From: a virus
Direction: 5' to 3' (one strand)
IMG/VR virus record: IMGVR_UViG_3300032240_002138
Span: 1 to 39,610 of that record
DNA: 39,610 nucleotides
The notes beneath the pieces are model-generated. The model was not told the DNA's origin. It saw only the letters and a list, made by a program, of their open reading frames with translations, and made no database searches. Position 1 is the first letter of the stretch. The number at the start of each line of letters is the position of its first letter. Positions 25,079 to 32,065 of this stretch are shown piece by piece. Position numbers and translations under genes: made by a program.

Positions 25079-25364
25079 AGACCGCTATGAAATGGAAGTG
25101 GATTCAGAGGAATTTGAAGACTACAAATTAGAAGCTTGCACACGGATAATTGAGCGATTATTCAGTGCGGGAAATTTTAAAGTTCCAGCAATAATGTTTT
25201 GTGAAGAAGTTGCTGGTAAAAAGACAAAATACGGCGGCACTTACAATACTTATAAATTGATTATAAATGCGGGATATCATAGTAAGGCAGAATTATTGCG
25301 TAAAATTTGTTTGAAGGAAGATAAAATTGATTGGGCAAATGAGCCTATACAAAGTAGTAAATAA
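25047..25364 (+). CDS. Hypothetical protein (about 105 aa) overlapping the helicase 3' end
   Basis: Starts MMKKVIVFLDKDRYEMEVDS; a possible further start at 25032 exists, and a second ATG at 25050. The fold looks alpha/beta, with a basic C-terminal half (KAELLRKICLKEDKIDW). No family is recognised. Overlap of about 30 bases with the helicase gene and a one-base gap to the next gene show that it is part of the same operon. Confidence 0.6.
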   Translation: MMKKVIVFLDKDRYEMEVDSEEFEDYKLEACTRIIERLFSAGNFKVPAIMFCEEVAGKKTKYGGTYNTYKLIINAGYHSKAELLRKICLKEDKIDWANEPIQSSK

Positions 25365-25365
25365 T

Positions 25366-26139
25366 ATGGACGAAGTTTCAATACAACAATTACTTGATAC
25401 AGTATCAGCTATGAGCGAACGACTTCAGTTAGTCGAGTCGGAAAATGCTTCCTTAAAAAAGGATATTGGAGAAATTAAAGATTTGAACGATATTGGTAGA
25501 GATGTTGCCAAAGAAGTGACTGATGAATACGATTTGTTAAAACAAAATGGAGTAAAAATACGTTTTGTAGAGAAAAAAATAGCCAAATATCAAGTCAGAG
25601 GCAAAAGAGGTAAGTTGGCAAAACCTTTGACTAAAGAAGAAATTTTAGATATGCAGAAAGTATCGACTTCAGCACATGAAGTTGCTAGAAAATTGGGAGT
25701 GACATATCCAACATATAAAAAGTATGCAAAGATGTATGGTGTGCATACTTTGATAAATTATCCACCACCAAAAGGTGTCAGACCAACAGGATGTTTAGTC
25801 AATCCAAACAAAGGAAAATATCCAATTGAAGAAATATTACAGAGTAAATGGCCTGATTTTCCTATTCACCGATTAAAAGACAAACTAATTAGAAGTGGTA
25901 AAAAAGACTCTTGTTGTGAGCAATGTGGTTTTAAAGAAAGACGTATAACCGATGGCAAAATACCATTATTATTAAATTTTGAAGACGGTAATAGTAAAAA
26001 TCATAGTATTGAAAATTTAAAGATATTATGTTATAATTGCACTTTTGTATCTGGTAGAGGATATATTAATAAAGGAGCAAAAAGATTTGACCCCGATATT
26101 TTGCAAGATGCAAAAAATATCTTACCTGCAAGACATTAA
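25366..26139 (+). CDS. HTH and degenerate HNH zinc-finger DNA-binding protein
   Basis: 257 residues starting MDEVSIQQLLDTVSAM; the ATG at 25366, one base after the upstream stop, is preferred over the Met at 25327 inside the previous gene. Residues about 12-45 are a coiled coil. Residues about 95-120 (STSAHEVARKLGVTYPTYKK) are a helix-turn-helix. The C-terminal region has CCEQCGF and, 40 residues later, LCYNCTF, the zinc knuckles of phage HNH nucleases, flanking LLLNFEDGN. In active HNH enzymes the latter is xxDHIDGN, so the catalytic histidine is missing, as is the His after the second CxxC. It is probably a DNA-binding regulator, or a decayed homing nuclease. Confidence 0.7.
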   Translation: MDEVSIQQLLDTVSAMSERLQLVESENASLKKDIGEIKDLNDIGRDVAKEVTDEYDLLKQNGVKIRFVEKKIAKYQVRGKRGKLAKPLTKEEILDMQKVSTSAHEVARKLGVTYPTYKKYAKMYGVHTLINYPPPKGVRPTGCLVNPNKGKYPIEEILQSKWPDFPIHRLKDKLIRSGKKDSCCEQCGFKERRITDGKIPLLLNFEDGNSKNHSIENLKILCYNCTFVSGRGYINKGAKRFDPDILQDAKNILPARH

Positions 26140-26164
26140 AATAATTTTATGATGTGTTTTGAGA

Positions 26165-26174
26165 ATATTTATTT
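26165..26174 (+). promoter_or_regulatory. Candidate late promoter motif (ATATTTATTT)
   Basis: One mismatch to ATATTTATAT, ending 3 bases before the ATG at 26178, the same spacing as at 17537 and 38294. Confidence 0.4.
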
Positions 26175-26177
26175 TTA

Positions 26178-26666
26178 ATGAGTAGAAATTTAAACCATTT
26201 GTTATTAAAGCACGGTATTTTAACTTCATTAAGTGTAGCTAGAAAGTTAAATGATGCTGACACTCATGCTATGACCGAAAGAGTAAGAGCCATAGCAAAA
26301 AACAAAGTGGATTTCAATAATAAACTTCGTTCGGAAATTGAAAAGGAAACTACAAGTTTAATAATGAATGGACGCATACCTGGAGTAATATTAAATTCAA
26401 AAACAGAACCCGATATTATGCCAGAAAATACTCATATACCAAAAGAAGATAAACCAAAAAGAAAAGTATATAACGTTGACAAAGAGCGATTATCTTTATT
26501 GTATGCAATCGCTGCAATGTTTAACAAAGAAGCATTAACTAATAAGTTATCTAAAAATGATATTTGTTTTACGATATATACCATATTAAATTTTCTTGAA
26601 ATCAGTCAGGATGATTTTAAAAAATTTCATGACGAATTAGATAATCCAAATAATGAAAATGAATAA
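26178..26666 (+). CDS. Hypothetical protein (162 aa)
   Basis: Starts MSRNLNHLLLKHGILTSLSV. Two probable helical regions flank a proline- and charge-rich linker (PENTHIPKEDKPKRK). The C-terminal domain (YNVDKERLSLLYAIAAMF to FKKFHDELDN) looks like a compact helical bundle. No family is recognised. A late-type motif lies immediately upstream and the gene overlaps the dehydratase gene by 14 bases. Confidence 0.65.
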   Translation: MSRNLNHLLLKHGILTSLSVARKLNDADTHAMTERVRAIAKNKVDFNNKLRSEIEKETTSLIMNGRIPGVILNSKTEPDIMPENTHIPKEDKPKRKVYNVDKERLSLLYAIAAMFNKEALTNKLSKNDICFTIYTILNFLEISQDDFKKFHDELDNPNNENE

Positions 26667-27720
26667 CATAGCTTTAATTACTGGCGCAAACGGAATGGAT
26701 GCTAAAACACTAACCCATCTGTTATTAAGTAAAGATTATAAAGTGATTTTAACATATCGCCGCAATACCTACTTTGATGAGGATAAAATCAGAGCAATAT
26801 TTAGCAATGACCTAAACAAATATCCAAAATCCGAACTTCATTTGCAAGTGTGTGATATTGCATGTCAGGATAGTGTTAGGAATTGTATCAAATCGGTATT
26901 AAAGGAACATAGTCGTATTGATGAATTATATTTGTTAGCCGCAAATAGTCATGTAGGCGAGTCATTCAAGAATAAAGAATTATCCATTCAAACCAACGGT
27001 ATGAGTGTATATTATTTTCTCGAAGCGTTGAAGCAATTTAGTCCAAAGACTCGAACTTATTTCGCCGCTACCAGCGAATTGGTGGGTGGTGTGGAACATG
27101 GTGCATATAGTGAAAACGAACCGTGGAACCCTCGCAGTCCATATGCAATTGGTAAAGCATTAGGTGCAAGATGGATAAATTTCTATAGAGACAGTCTTGA
27201 TAGTGGATTGTTTTGTTGTTATGGCATTTTATTCAATCATAGTAACACCTATCGCAGTAAAGATTTCGTCATTCGTAAAATCACCAATACCGCTGCCAAA
27301 ATTGCATTGGGCAAAGAAACTGAATTAAAACTTGGTCATTTGCATTGGGCTAGAGATGAACATTGGTCTGATTTTGGCTGTGAAGCCATGTGGAAAATGT
27401 TGCAACTTGAAAAACCTGAAAATTTTGTGGTAGGTAATGGTATTACTCATTGGGGCGAAGAATATGTAGAAGCTGCATTTGGTCATTTCAATCTCAATTG
27501 GAAAGATTATGTTAAATTTGATGATGGGCTAAAGCGACCAAATGAAGTTGTCAAATTGGTTGCGGATTCTAATAAAGCACAAGATAAGATTGATTGGAAA
27601 CCATGTCGTATTCCATTTGATTTGCACATTAAATTAATGTGTGATTATGATTATGCTTTAGAAAGCGGTAATCCCACAGTTCGTCCTGACATATTTGAAA
27701 TAGAAAAAACCCTAGTATAA
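26653..27720 (+). CDS. GDP-mannose 4,6-dehydratase-like SDR enzyme
   Basis: 355 residues. The N-terminus ALITGANGMDAKTLTHLLL is the NAD(P)-binding glycine motif in the form typical of GDP-mannose 4,6-dehydratases. Downstream are LLAANSHVGESF (GMD-like AAQSHVxxSF), catalytic SPYAIGKALG with YxxxK near residue 165, and GILFNHSNTYRSKDFVIRKI, matching NHESPxRGxxFVTRKI. The reaction would make GDP-4-keto-6-deoxymannose, a precursor of fucose, rhamnose or perosamine-type sugars, and so could feed the glycosyltransferases at 6784-17497. An alternative start is the ATG at 26659. The stop codon lies inside a strong hairpin. Confidence 0.87.
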   Translation: MKMNNIALITGANGMDAKTLTHLLLSKDYKVILTYRRNTYFDEDKIRAIFSNDLNKYPKSELHLQVCDIACQDSVRNCIKSVLKEHSRIDELYLLAANSHVGESFKNKELSIQTNGMSVYYFLEALKQFSPKTRTYFAATSELVGGVEHGAYSENEPWNPRSPYAIGKALGARWINFYRDSLDSGLFCCYGILFNHSNTYRSKDFVIRKITNTAAKIALGKETELKLGHLHWARDEHWSDFGCEAMWKMLQLEKPENFVVGNGITHWGEEYVEAAFGHFNLNWKDYVKFDDGLKRPNEVVKLVADSNKAQDKIDWKPCRIPFDLHIKLMCDYDYALESGNPTVRPDIFEIEKTLV

Positions 27721-27737
27721 ATCAATATACTAGGGTT
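27704..27737 (-). terminator. Terminator of the HNH gene, hairpin shared by convergent genes
   Basis: Perfect 12-bp stem AACCCTAGTATA (27708-27719) / TATACTAGGGTT (27726-27737) with a 6-base loop. On the minus strand it is followed by TTTTTT, a proper T-tail for the HNH gene. On the plus strand it contains the stop codon of the dehydratase gene but has no T-run, so plus-strand termination is less certain. Confidence 0.85.
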
Positions 27738-27760
27738 GAATTAATATGTTCATTGAACAT

Positions 27761-28414
27761 TTATTTGTAACTCACCAAAAATGGCATCCAAGTAGGGTGT
27801 TTTGCCTCGGTTATTGTTTCATAAGCCGCCATTGGACGTGGAACCGTTGGCTGCTTAATTAATTTTAATCCGATTTCGTGATTGAGTTTATTACCTTTTT
27901 CAAAGTTAATATCTTTATCGCATAATACCATATTAGTCCAAGTATTTGGGTCACCTTTACATTTTGATTTTGGTAAAATGTGGTCAACTGATGCACTACT
28001 TCTGTCTAATTTCTTTCCAGAATATTGACAGATACCTTTATCACGTAGCCAAATACCTTCCTTATTAGGCTTTTTTCTAAAAAGTTTAACAGGCATCTTG
28101 GTATAATTAACAGCAACTGTAACCGTTGGAGCACGAACTGTTAATTTAGGACTGTGAACAGCAAAGTCAAAATCCCGAATTTCAAGCGTTACCCATTCTT
28201 TCCAAGCAACAGGTCTGATTGATTTTGCATTGTTAAAATCAGGTGTTCCATCTGGTAACATCTCGTATTCAATATCTAATGCAAAACATGTATCTGCACC
28301 AGTAGTTTCACTAGAGCATAGGTCAACAATTGCTGCCCCAACGGTTCTTACGTTGACAGCTTGCCAGCCCTTATTTAAACATAGACTTATTGGTTTGTTA
28401 ATTACATTACTCAT
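27761..28414 (-). CDS. HNH endonuclease family protein
   Basis: 217 residues from the ATG at 28414 (MSNVINKPISLCLNKGWQAV). The longer frame to 28519 is rejected because it would run across a good promoter. The N-terminal 120 residues are beta-rich with VRAPTVTVAVNY. The HNH domain is at about 133-195: WLRDKGICQYSGKKL, SVDHILPKSKC with the catalytic DH, and NMVLCDKDINFEKGN. This form (CQYSGKKL ... DHILP.S.GG..TW.N.VL....N..KGN) is common in stand-alone HNH nucleases of phages and bacteria. Catalytic residues are intact. It could nick DNA during replication, packaging or host takeover. Confidence 0.85.
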   Translation of the reverse strand: MSNVINKPISLCLNKGWQAVNVRTVGAAIVDLCSSETTGADTCFALDIEYEMLPDGTPDFNNAKSIRPVAWKEWVTLEIRDFDFAVHSPKLTVRAPTVTVAVNYTKMPVKLFRKKPNKEGIWLRDKGICQYSGKKLDRSSASVDHILPKSKCKGDPNTWTNMVLCDKDINFEKGNKLNHEIGLKLIKQPTVPRPMAAYETITEAKHPTWMPFLVSYK

Positions 28415-28422
28415 ATACATAT

Positions 28423-28450
28423 ATACTATCATAGATATATAAAAAGTCAA
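28423..28450 (-). promoter_or_regulatory. Early promoter of the HNH gene, near-leaderless
   Basis: Minus strand: TTGACT (28445-28450), 16-base spacer, TAGTAT (28423-28428), 8 bases to the ATG at 28414. Confidence 0.65.
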
Positions 28451-28469
28451 GGGTTTTTTAAAGTTTTTC

Positions 28470-28488
28470 AGTGTTTTGCAAAACCACT
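28470..28488. promoter_or_regulatory. Palindrome upstream of the HNH promoter, operator or weak terminator
   Basis: AGTGTTTTGCAAAACCACT is an inverted repeat with one unpaired base, centred on TTTTGCAAAA, located 20 bases upstream of the -35 box. On the minus strand it is followed by A/T-rich sequence but no clean T-run. Confidence 0.35.
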
Positions 28489-28548
28489 CACCAAATATTG
28501 GAAAATTAATTAATAACAAAATAAATATTGTTAAGGGATGGAAATTAA

Positions 28549-29169
28549 TTAAATAATTTCATCAACCAAGCCAAATTCTTTACATTGTTCCGCACTTAAA
28601 CATAAATCGTGCTTGAGTAGTTCTGTAAGCTGTTTCGATTTAAACCTAGTGTGTTCGAGATAAATTTTTTTAAGAATTTCCATATAAAAATCCAAATTAT
28701 CTTTTTCATCGGAAATACTTTCATATGTCCCTACAGCACCACCTCTAATTTGATGGACTAATATATTTGAGTTTTTTGTTATGAATCGTTTCTTACCAAC
28801 TACAGATATTAAAGACCCTGCACTGGCACACATACCTTCCACATATGTATGGATTGGAATAGGATTGGTTTTTATTTTATCAATCAAACTTAATGCTGGA
28901 TTTACTTCCCCGCCGTCAGTGGATACGTGCAACTCAATGGCAGGAGACGATGGTAGATTATATACCAACTCTATCATTTTCAACTGCCTTGTAACTTCAT
29001 CAATTTGTTTTGATAGAGTTAAAATTGAAGACCTAGTTATGTCTTCATATAAATAGAGTTTATTACCAACAGGAGCCGTGTTACTTAACAATCCAGAAGT
29101 TGATAAAGTTATAATTTGTTGTGATTCATCCGAATCCTCACCCTCAAGTTTACGTTTCCAGTTTATCAT
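28549..29169 (-). CDS. ClpP-type serine protease (S14 family)
   Basis: 206 residues, the usual length for ClpP. It has the strand-turn VSTDGGEVNPALSL near residue 83, the nucleophile motif EGMCASAGSLIS with Ser116, the histidine motif NILVHQIRGG with His139, and a C-terminal LCLSAEQCKEFGLVDEI containing the region of the third residue. The catalytic triad appears intact. Stand-alone phage ClpP-like enzymes either act as prohead maturation proteases or take part in proteolysis of host proteins. A late-type motif upstream would support the first option. It is separated from the adjacent minus-strand genes by gaps of 50 to 130 bases. Confidence 0.88.
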   Translation of the reverse strand: MINWKRKLEGEDSDESQQIITLSTSGLLSNTAPVGNKLYLYEDITRSSILTLSKQIDEVTRQLKMIELVYNLPSSPAIELHVSTDGGEVNPALSLIDKIKTNPIPIHTYVEGMCASAGSLISVVGKKRFITKNSNILVHQIRGGAVGTYESISDEKDNLDFYMEILKKIYLEHTRFKSKQLTELLKHDLCLSAEQCKEFGLVDEII

Positions 29170-29188
29170 AAAAATATTAAGCGGTCAT

Positions 29189-29198
29189 CTATAAATAT
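29189..29198 (-). promoter_or_regulatory. Candidate late motif upstream of the ClpP gene, inside a hairpin
   Basis: Minus strand ATATTTATAG (one mismatch to ATATTTATAT), 19 bases before the ATG at 29169. It overlaps an 8-bp inverted repeat CATCTATA/TATAGATG, which may end the upstream transcript. Confidence 0.35.
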
Positions 29199-29219
29199 AA
29201 AAAATATAGATGAAAAGAT

Positions 29220-29648
29220 TTAATATTTAGATAATAAATTGTGAAAAATTATATCAGCCCACAATTCCGAATTTTTTGTAACAACTATACAATTTGCATT
29301 TTTAGGAGGTTCAAAAATTTTATCAGTATCTTGGTGTTTGGATTCTTTAATGGTATTCACCCAAACTGTATAATCTGGATTGAATATGTCACGCATTTTT
29401 TGTAATGGTGCAATAAAATCCACAACTACATAATCTTTCATTGATTGATTTGCCATATTTGCCATGCGGTTTGCTTGGCGAATCCTACCCACCTCACTAA
29501 AATCCCAATCTTGGTGAACATTTCTTACAATATCAGCATTAAACCATTCCACAGATTTACCAGATTGTTCTATTAAAAAAACAAGACTTCTGGCAAGGGT
29601 TGTCTTACCAGAAGTTGATAATCCCATGATTAGTATTTTTATTGGCAT
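29220..29648 (-). CDS. Adenylylsulfate (APS) kinase-like protein
   Basis: 142 residues. P-loop GLSTSGKTTLA at 9-19, then WFNADIVRNVHQDWDFSEVG (35-54), matching the APS-kinase DGDNVRhGLnxDLgFsxxdR pattern, followed by RQANRMANMA, VVVDFIAPLQKMRDIF (iSPyxxxRxxxR) and IFEPPKNANCIVV (YExPxxPelvl). APS kinase phosphorylates adenylylsulfate to PAPS, the donor for sulfotransferases such as the one at 12791. It is shorter than cellular CysC (about 200 residues), and the RDPKGLYKKA loop is not evident, so another small-molecule kinase activity is possible. It is coupled to the upstream phosphoesterase gene by a TAATG junction. Confidence 0.72.
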   Translation of the reverse strand: MPIKILIMGLSTSGKTTLARSLVFLIEQSGKSVEWFNADIVRNVHQDWDFSEVGRIRQANRMANMANQSMKDYVVVDFIAPLQKMRDIFNPDYTVWVNTIKESKHQDTDKIFEPPKNANCIVVTKNSELWADIIFHNLLSKY

Positions 29649-30415
29649 TACAAGTCTATATAATTCTTAATGGTCAACTTACCATTTTGAATTAACAAAT
29701 ATTGTGCTAGATGACAATCAATATCTAAATTATCACAGGTGGTAAAATCCAAATTACCATCAAGTTTATGATTTAGAATTGTTGGATGAGGAGTGTGACC
29801 AACAATTTGTTTGATTCCGTCAATTGGCTCGAATTCACAATCAAAATCTTGCCACGTAATTCCACCAATATTTTGTCTTCCACCACGAGCAGCACCAGCA
29901 TTGAATAGCCAATGACAACCACCCGCTTCAAGTGTTCGTTCCCCGAAACGAATTTGTTCGTTTAGCCAATTCGTGATGTTCTCCTTATCAATTTTCACCA
30001 TAGGATTAATATGATAAGTATTGATTCCAGCATGACTACATAGAAAATCATCAATCCAGATATACCATTTGAATTTGGCACGAATGGAAGGAAGCAAGTT
30101 ATTCAAACAATCTATAATGAACGTATCTTTACTTGGTGTATAGCCACTACAAATGGCATATCTGTTATCGTAAAGATAGTGAACATCGTGATTACCAATA
30201 CAGGTGTAGAAATTGTTTTTAAATACCCACTTTTTCAAAAAATTACAAGTCTTTTCAAGGTCATATTCGCTGTTATGAGTGAAACTATCAAACCAATCAC
30301 CAAGACACACTGCAATATCATAATTCTCGTTTTTGAGAATATATTCAACACGGTCAATTTCTTGATGCGGGTCACTAAAGACCAAAATCGTTTTTTTATC
30401 GCTATTAATTTGCAT
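29648..30415 (-). CDS. Calcineurin-like metallophosphoesterase (PPP-like)
   Basis: 255 residues. Metal-binding motifs in order: FSDPHQEID (DxH) near residue 13, LGDWFD (GDxxD) near 39, GNHD near 73, a histidine in CSHAGINT near 130, and VGHTPH (GHxxxH-type) near 215. The order and the HAG motif fit the PPP/serine-threonine phosphatase-like branch; related phage enzymes act on phosphoproteins, nucleotides or RNA ends. All metal ligands appear present. It is transcribed from a leaderless promoter whose boxes lie inside the preceding small gene, and it overlaps the APS-kinase-like gene. Confidence 0.87.
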   Translation of the reverse strand: MQINSDKKTILVFSDPHQEIDRVEYILKNENYDIAVCLGDWFDSFTHNSEYDLEKTCNFLKKWVFKNNFYTCIGNHDVHYLYDNRYAICSGYTPSKDTFIIDCLNNLLPSIRAKFKWYIWIDDFLCSHAGINTYHINPMVKIDKENITNWLNEQIRFGERTLEAGGCHWLFNAGAARGGRQNIGGITWQDFDCEFEPIDGIKQIVGHTPHPTILNHKLDGNLDFTTCDNLDIDCHLAQYLLIQNGKLTIKNYIDL

Positions 30416-30421
30416 CTTGTT

Positions 30422-30450
30422 ACTATAAACTTATTTTACGTCGGAGTCAA
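30422..30450 (-). promoter_or_regulatory. Early leaderless promoter embedded in an upstream gene
   Basis: Minus strand: TTGACT (30445-30450), 17-base spacer, TATAGT (30422-30427), 6 bases to the ATG at 30415. The -35 box lies within the last codons of the 48-residue gene at 30431-30577. Confidence 0.75.
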
Positions 30451-30577
30451 GCTTTTTCTTATTTTTCTTGGCTTCATTCTTTTTCCAAAAATCCCAACCG
30501 TCGCTCCATTTTTTCAAGTCACGGCCTTTTTCTGGCTTCTTGCCCTTACCATATTGTTTTTGTGGTTGATTATTCAT
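30431..30577 (-). CDS. Small basic protein (48 aa)
   Basis: Reads MNNQPQKQYGKGKKPEKG, then DLKKWSDGWDFWKKNEAKKN, ending LDSDVK. It is strongly basic with three tryptophans. It is too short for most gene callers but is supported by an ATGA overlap with the upstream kinase gene (30574-30577), the same coupling used throughout this genome. No family is recognised; nucleic-acid binding is a guess from charge. Confidence 0.65.
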   Translation of the reverse strand: MNNQPQKQYGKGKKPEKGRDLKKWSDGWDFWKKNEAKKNKKKLDSDVK

Positions 30578-31044
30578 ACCAAATGAATTTCCTTAAATCC
30601 CTCTCCCTCGGTAGGGCGGATATATTTTGCCAACATTTTATCCACCACAAATTCAGGAACAACCCTACCCCCACTAGCACCACGCTTGGCTTGATTAGCC
30701 ATTAATTGTGCCTTAGTTCGTTCAAAAACATAAGCAATTGCATCAACATCATATTTACGAGCAGCGTCTAAATAATCTCTGCGTTCCTTTGGATTCAACG
30801 ATGTTGCATCAATCATAACTGATTTGCCATTTTTTAAATTTTTATCCACTTCATGTTTAATTATACCAAATACTTGACCATTTACATGCTGTGAACTTTC
30901 ATCACCAGTTAAATTTTTTCGTATTTGGTCACTGCTTAAATAAATGGTAGTCGGATAATCTTTGAGATATTTGGTTGCAAATGTTGATTTTCCAGCACCG
31001 CTGCAACCAATCAATATATTTAAAGTTTGTTTGTCATTGTCCAT
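30574..31044 (-). CDS. Polynucleotide 5'-kinase-like P-loop kinase
   Basis: 156 residues. The layout matches the kinase half of T4 polynucleotide kinase: LIGCSGAGKSTFA (P-loop near residue 11-23), YLSSDQIRKNLTGD corresponding to the INRDDYRQS segment, VMIDATSLNPKERRDYLDAA corresponding to sDTNLNPxRR, and AYVFERTKAQLMANQAKRG with the lid arginines. The phosphatase domain of T4 Pnkp is absent; a separate HAD phosphatase gene lies at 32057. The probable reaction is ATP-dependent phosphorylation of RNA or DNA 5'-OH ends, in an RNA-repair role. It has a leaderless TTGACA promoter. Confidence 0.83.
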   Translation of the reverse strand: MDNDKQTLNILIGCSGAGKSTFATKYLKDYPTTIYLSSDQIRKNLTGDESSQHVNGQVFGIIKHEVDKNLKNGKSVMIDATSLNPKERRDYLDAARKYDVDAIAYVFERTKAQLMANQAKRGASGGRVVPEFVVDKMLAKYIRPTEGEGFKEIHLV

Positions 31045-31050
31045 TTAATA

Positions 31051-31078
31051 ATATTATCATAATATCTTAAAATGTCAA
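31051..31078 (-). promoter_or_regulatory. Early leaderless promoter of the kinase gene
   Basis: Minus strand: perfect TTGACA (31073-31078), 16-base spacer, TAATAT (31051-31056), 6 bases to the ATG at 31044. Confidence 0.8.
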
Positions 31079-31117
31079 GATGTTTTTGATTTTTATGACG
31101 TTTTATTCTATAACATA

Positions 31118-31127
31118 CTATTTATTA
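31118..31127 (+). promoter_or_regulatory. Possible late motif (CTATTTATTA)
   Basis: Two mismatches to ATATTTATAT, 22 bases upstream of the ATG at 31150. Weak by itself. Confidence 0.25.
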
Positions 31128-31149
31128 ATATGAAAGAGAATAATAGTAT

Positions 31150-31317
31150 ATGGGAAGAAAAAAAATCAACAGAACTAGAGAAGAACTCCTCGTCGCCCAA
31201 CGAATTAGAGCAAAAAGATACTACCAACGCCATAGGGACAGACTTAATGATGAATCAATGCGTCGATATTGGAATAATAAGCGGAATATACAAGATAATA
31301 AACAAAATCAACGGTAA
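31150..31317 (+). CDS. Small basic DNA-binding-like protein (55 aa), overlaps the GIY-YIG gene in another frame
   Basis: Starts MGRKKINRTREELLVAQRIR, then AKRYYQRHRDRLNDESMRRY, ending NKQNQR. The composition (KxxRTxEEL, YYQRHRDRLN) is like short basic proteins found next to homing endonucleases in large phages and resembles a basic-helix DNA-binding segment. It is read in a different frame from the longer ORF that begins at 31130; the amino-acid pattern here is far more protein-like than the N-terminal 40 residues of that ORF. An AAAGAG sequence lies about 12 bases upstream. Confidence 0.6.
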   Translation: MGRKKINRTREELLVAQRIRAKRYYQRHRDRLNDESMRRYWNNKRNIQDNKQNQR

Positions 31318-32065
31318 ATATTATGTTGGTAGTAGTATTAATTTAAATATTGGGTCAGATTGTAGATTAAAGACACATGCTAGATATCTAAAATCAAACA
31401 GGCATAAAAATGATTATCTTCAAAATGCTTGGAATAAATATGGAAAAAATGCATTTGAATTTGTAGTGGTTGAAATTGTAGACCCCGTTAAAGAAAAACT
31501 GTTGATGGTTGAGCAGAAATATTTAGATATTGCAAAAAATGAACCAAATAAAACATATAATTTGTGTTTCATAGCATCTGGTGCTGGAGAATTAAGTGAA
31601 TATAGTAAAAAGAAAAAAAGTGATTCATTAAAACGCTCATACAAAAATAATCCAAAATTAATAGAAAATCATATTAATTTCATGAAAGCATATTTTTCCG
31701 ACCCAAAAAATAAAGAATATTTAAAGACAGAAAAATATAGAGAAAGTTTGAGAGTTGGTCAAAAATTAAGACATGCAAATGTGACACAAAAGAAAAAACA
31801 TATAGAAATAATGAATTCTGAACGAGTGAAGAAAAAAATTAGTGACGGGGTATTAAAAAAATATAAAGAATGTCCCGAATTAAAGAAAAAAATTGGAGAA
31901 AGTAAAAAAAGTAAAACAGTATATACATTTAAAAATGTTAACACAAATGAGGTTTTTACAGGAACACAATATAATTTTCGTGCAAAATACAATTTGAATA
32001 AAAATAGTATTAGTAATCTTATTAAAAAAAGAAATAATTCATTACATGGATGGATATTACTTTAA
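31247..32065 (+). CDS. GIY-YIG homing endonuclease
   Basis: 272 residues from the ATG at 31247, which has a good Shine-Dalgarno AGGGA 8 bases upstream. The frame is open back to 31130, but those residues are an out-of-frame reading of the 55-residue gene. GIY-YIG catalytic core: SGIYKIINKINGKYYVGSS, then LKTHARYLKSNRHKN with the arginine and histidine region, and a C-terminal glutamate (VEQKYLD). After this come lysine-rich modular repeats and a C-terminal NUMOD-type DNA-binding segment (NLNKNSISNLIKKRN then HGWILL). It is the only plus-strand pair in a long minus-strand block, consistent with a mobile intruder. Its end overlaps a convergent gene by 9 bases. Confidence 0.85.
   Translation: MMNQCVDIGIISGIYKIINKINGKYYVGSSINLNIGSDCRLKTHARYLKSNRHKNDYLQNAWNKYGKNAFEFVVVEIVDPVKEKLLMVEQKYLDIAKNEPNKTYNLCFIASGAGELSEYSKKKKSDSLKRSYKNNPKLIENHINFMKAYFSDPKNKEYLKTEKYRESLRVGQKLRHANVTQKKKHIEIMNSERVKKKISDGVLKKYKECPELKKKIGESKKSKTVYTFKNVNTNEVFTGTQYNFRAKYNLNKNSISNLIKKRNNSLHGWILL

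Noticed and set aside
28415-28519. Extended N-terminus of the HNH protein (start at 28519)
   Set aside because: It would begin with TTG and run through a TTGACT/TAGTAT promoter that points to the ATG at 28414.
31130-31246. The first 39 codons of the long GIY-YIG reading frame as true N-terminus
   Set aside because: The residues look random, and the same bases encode a convincing basic protein in another frame. A start with a good Shine-Dalgarno exists at 31247.
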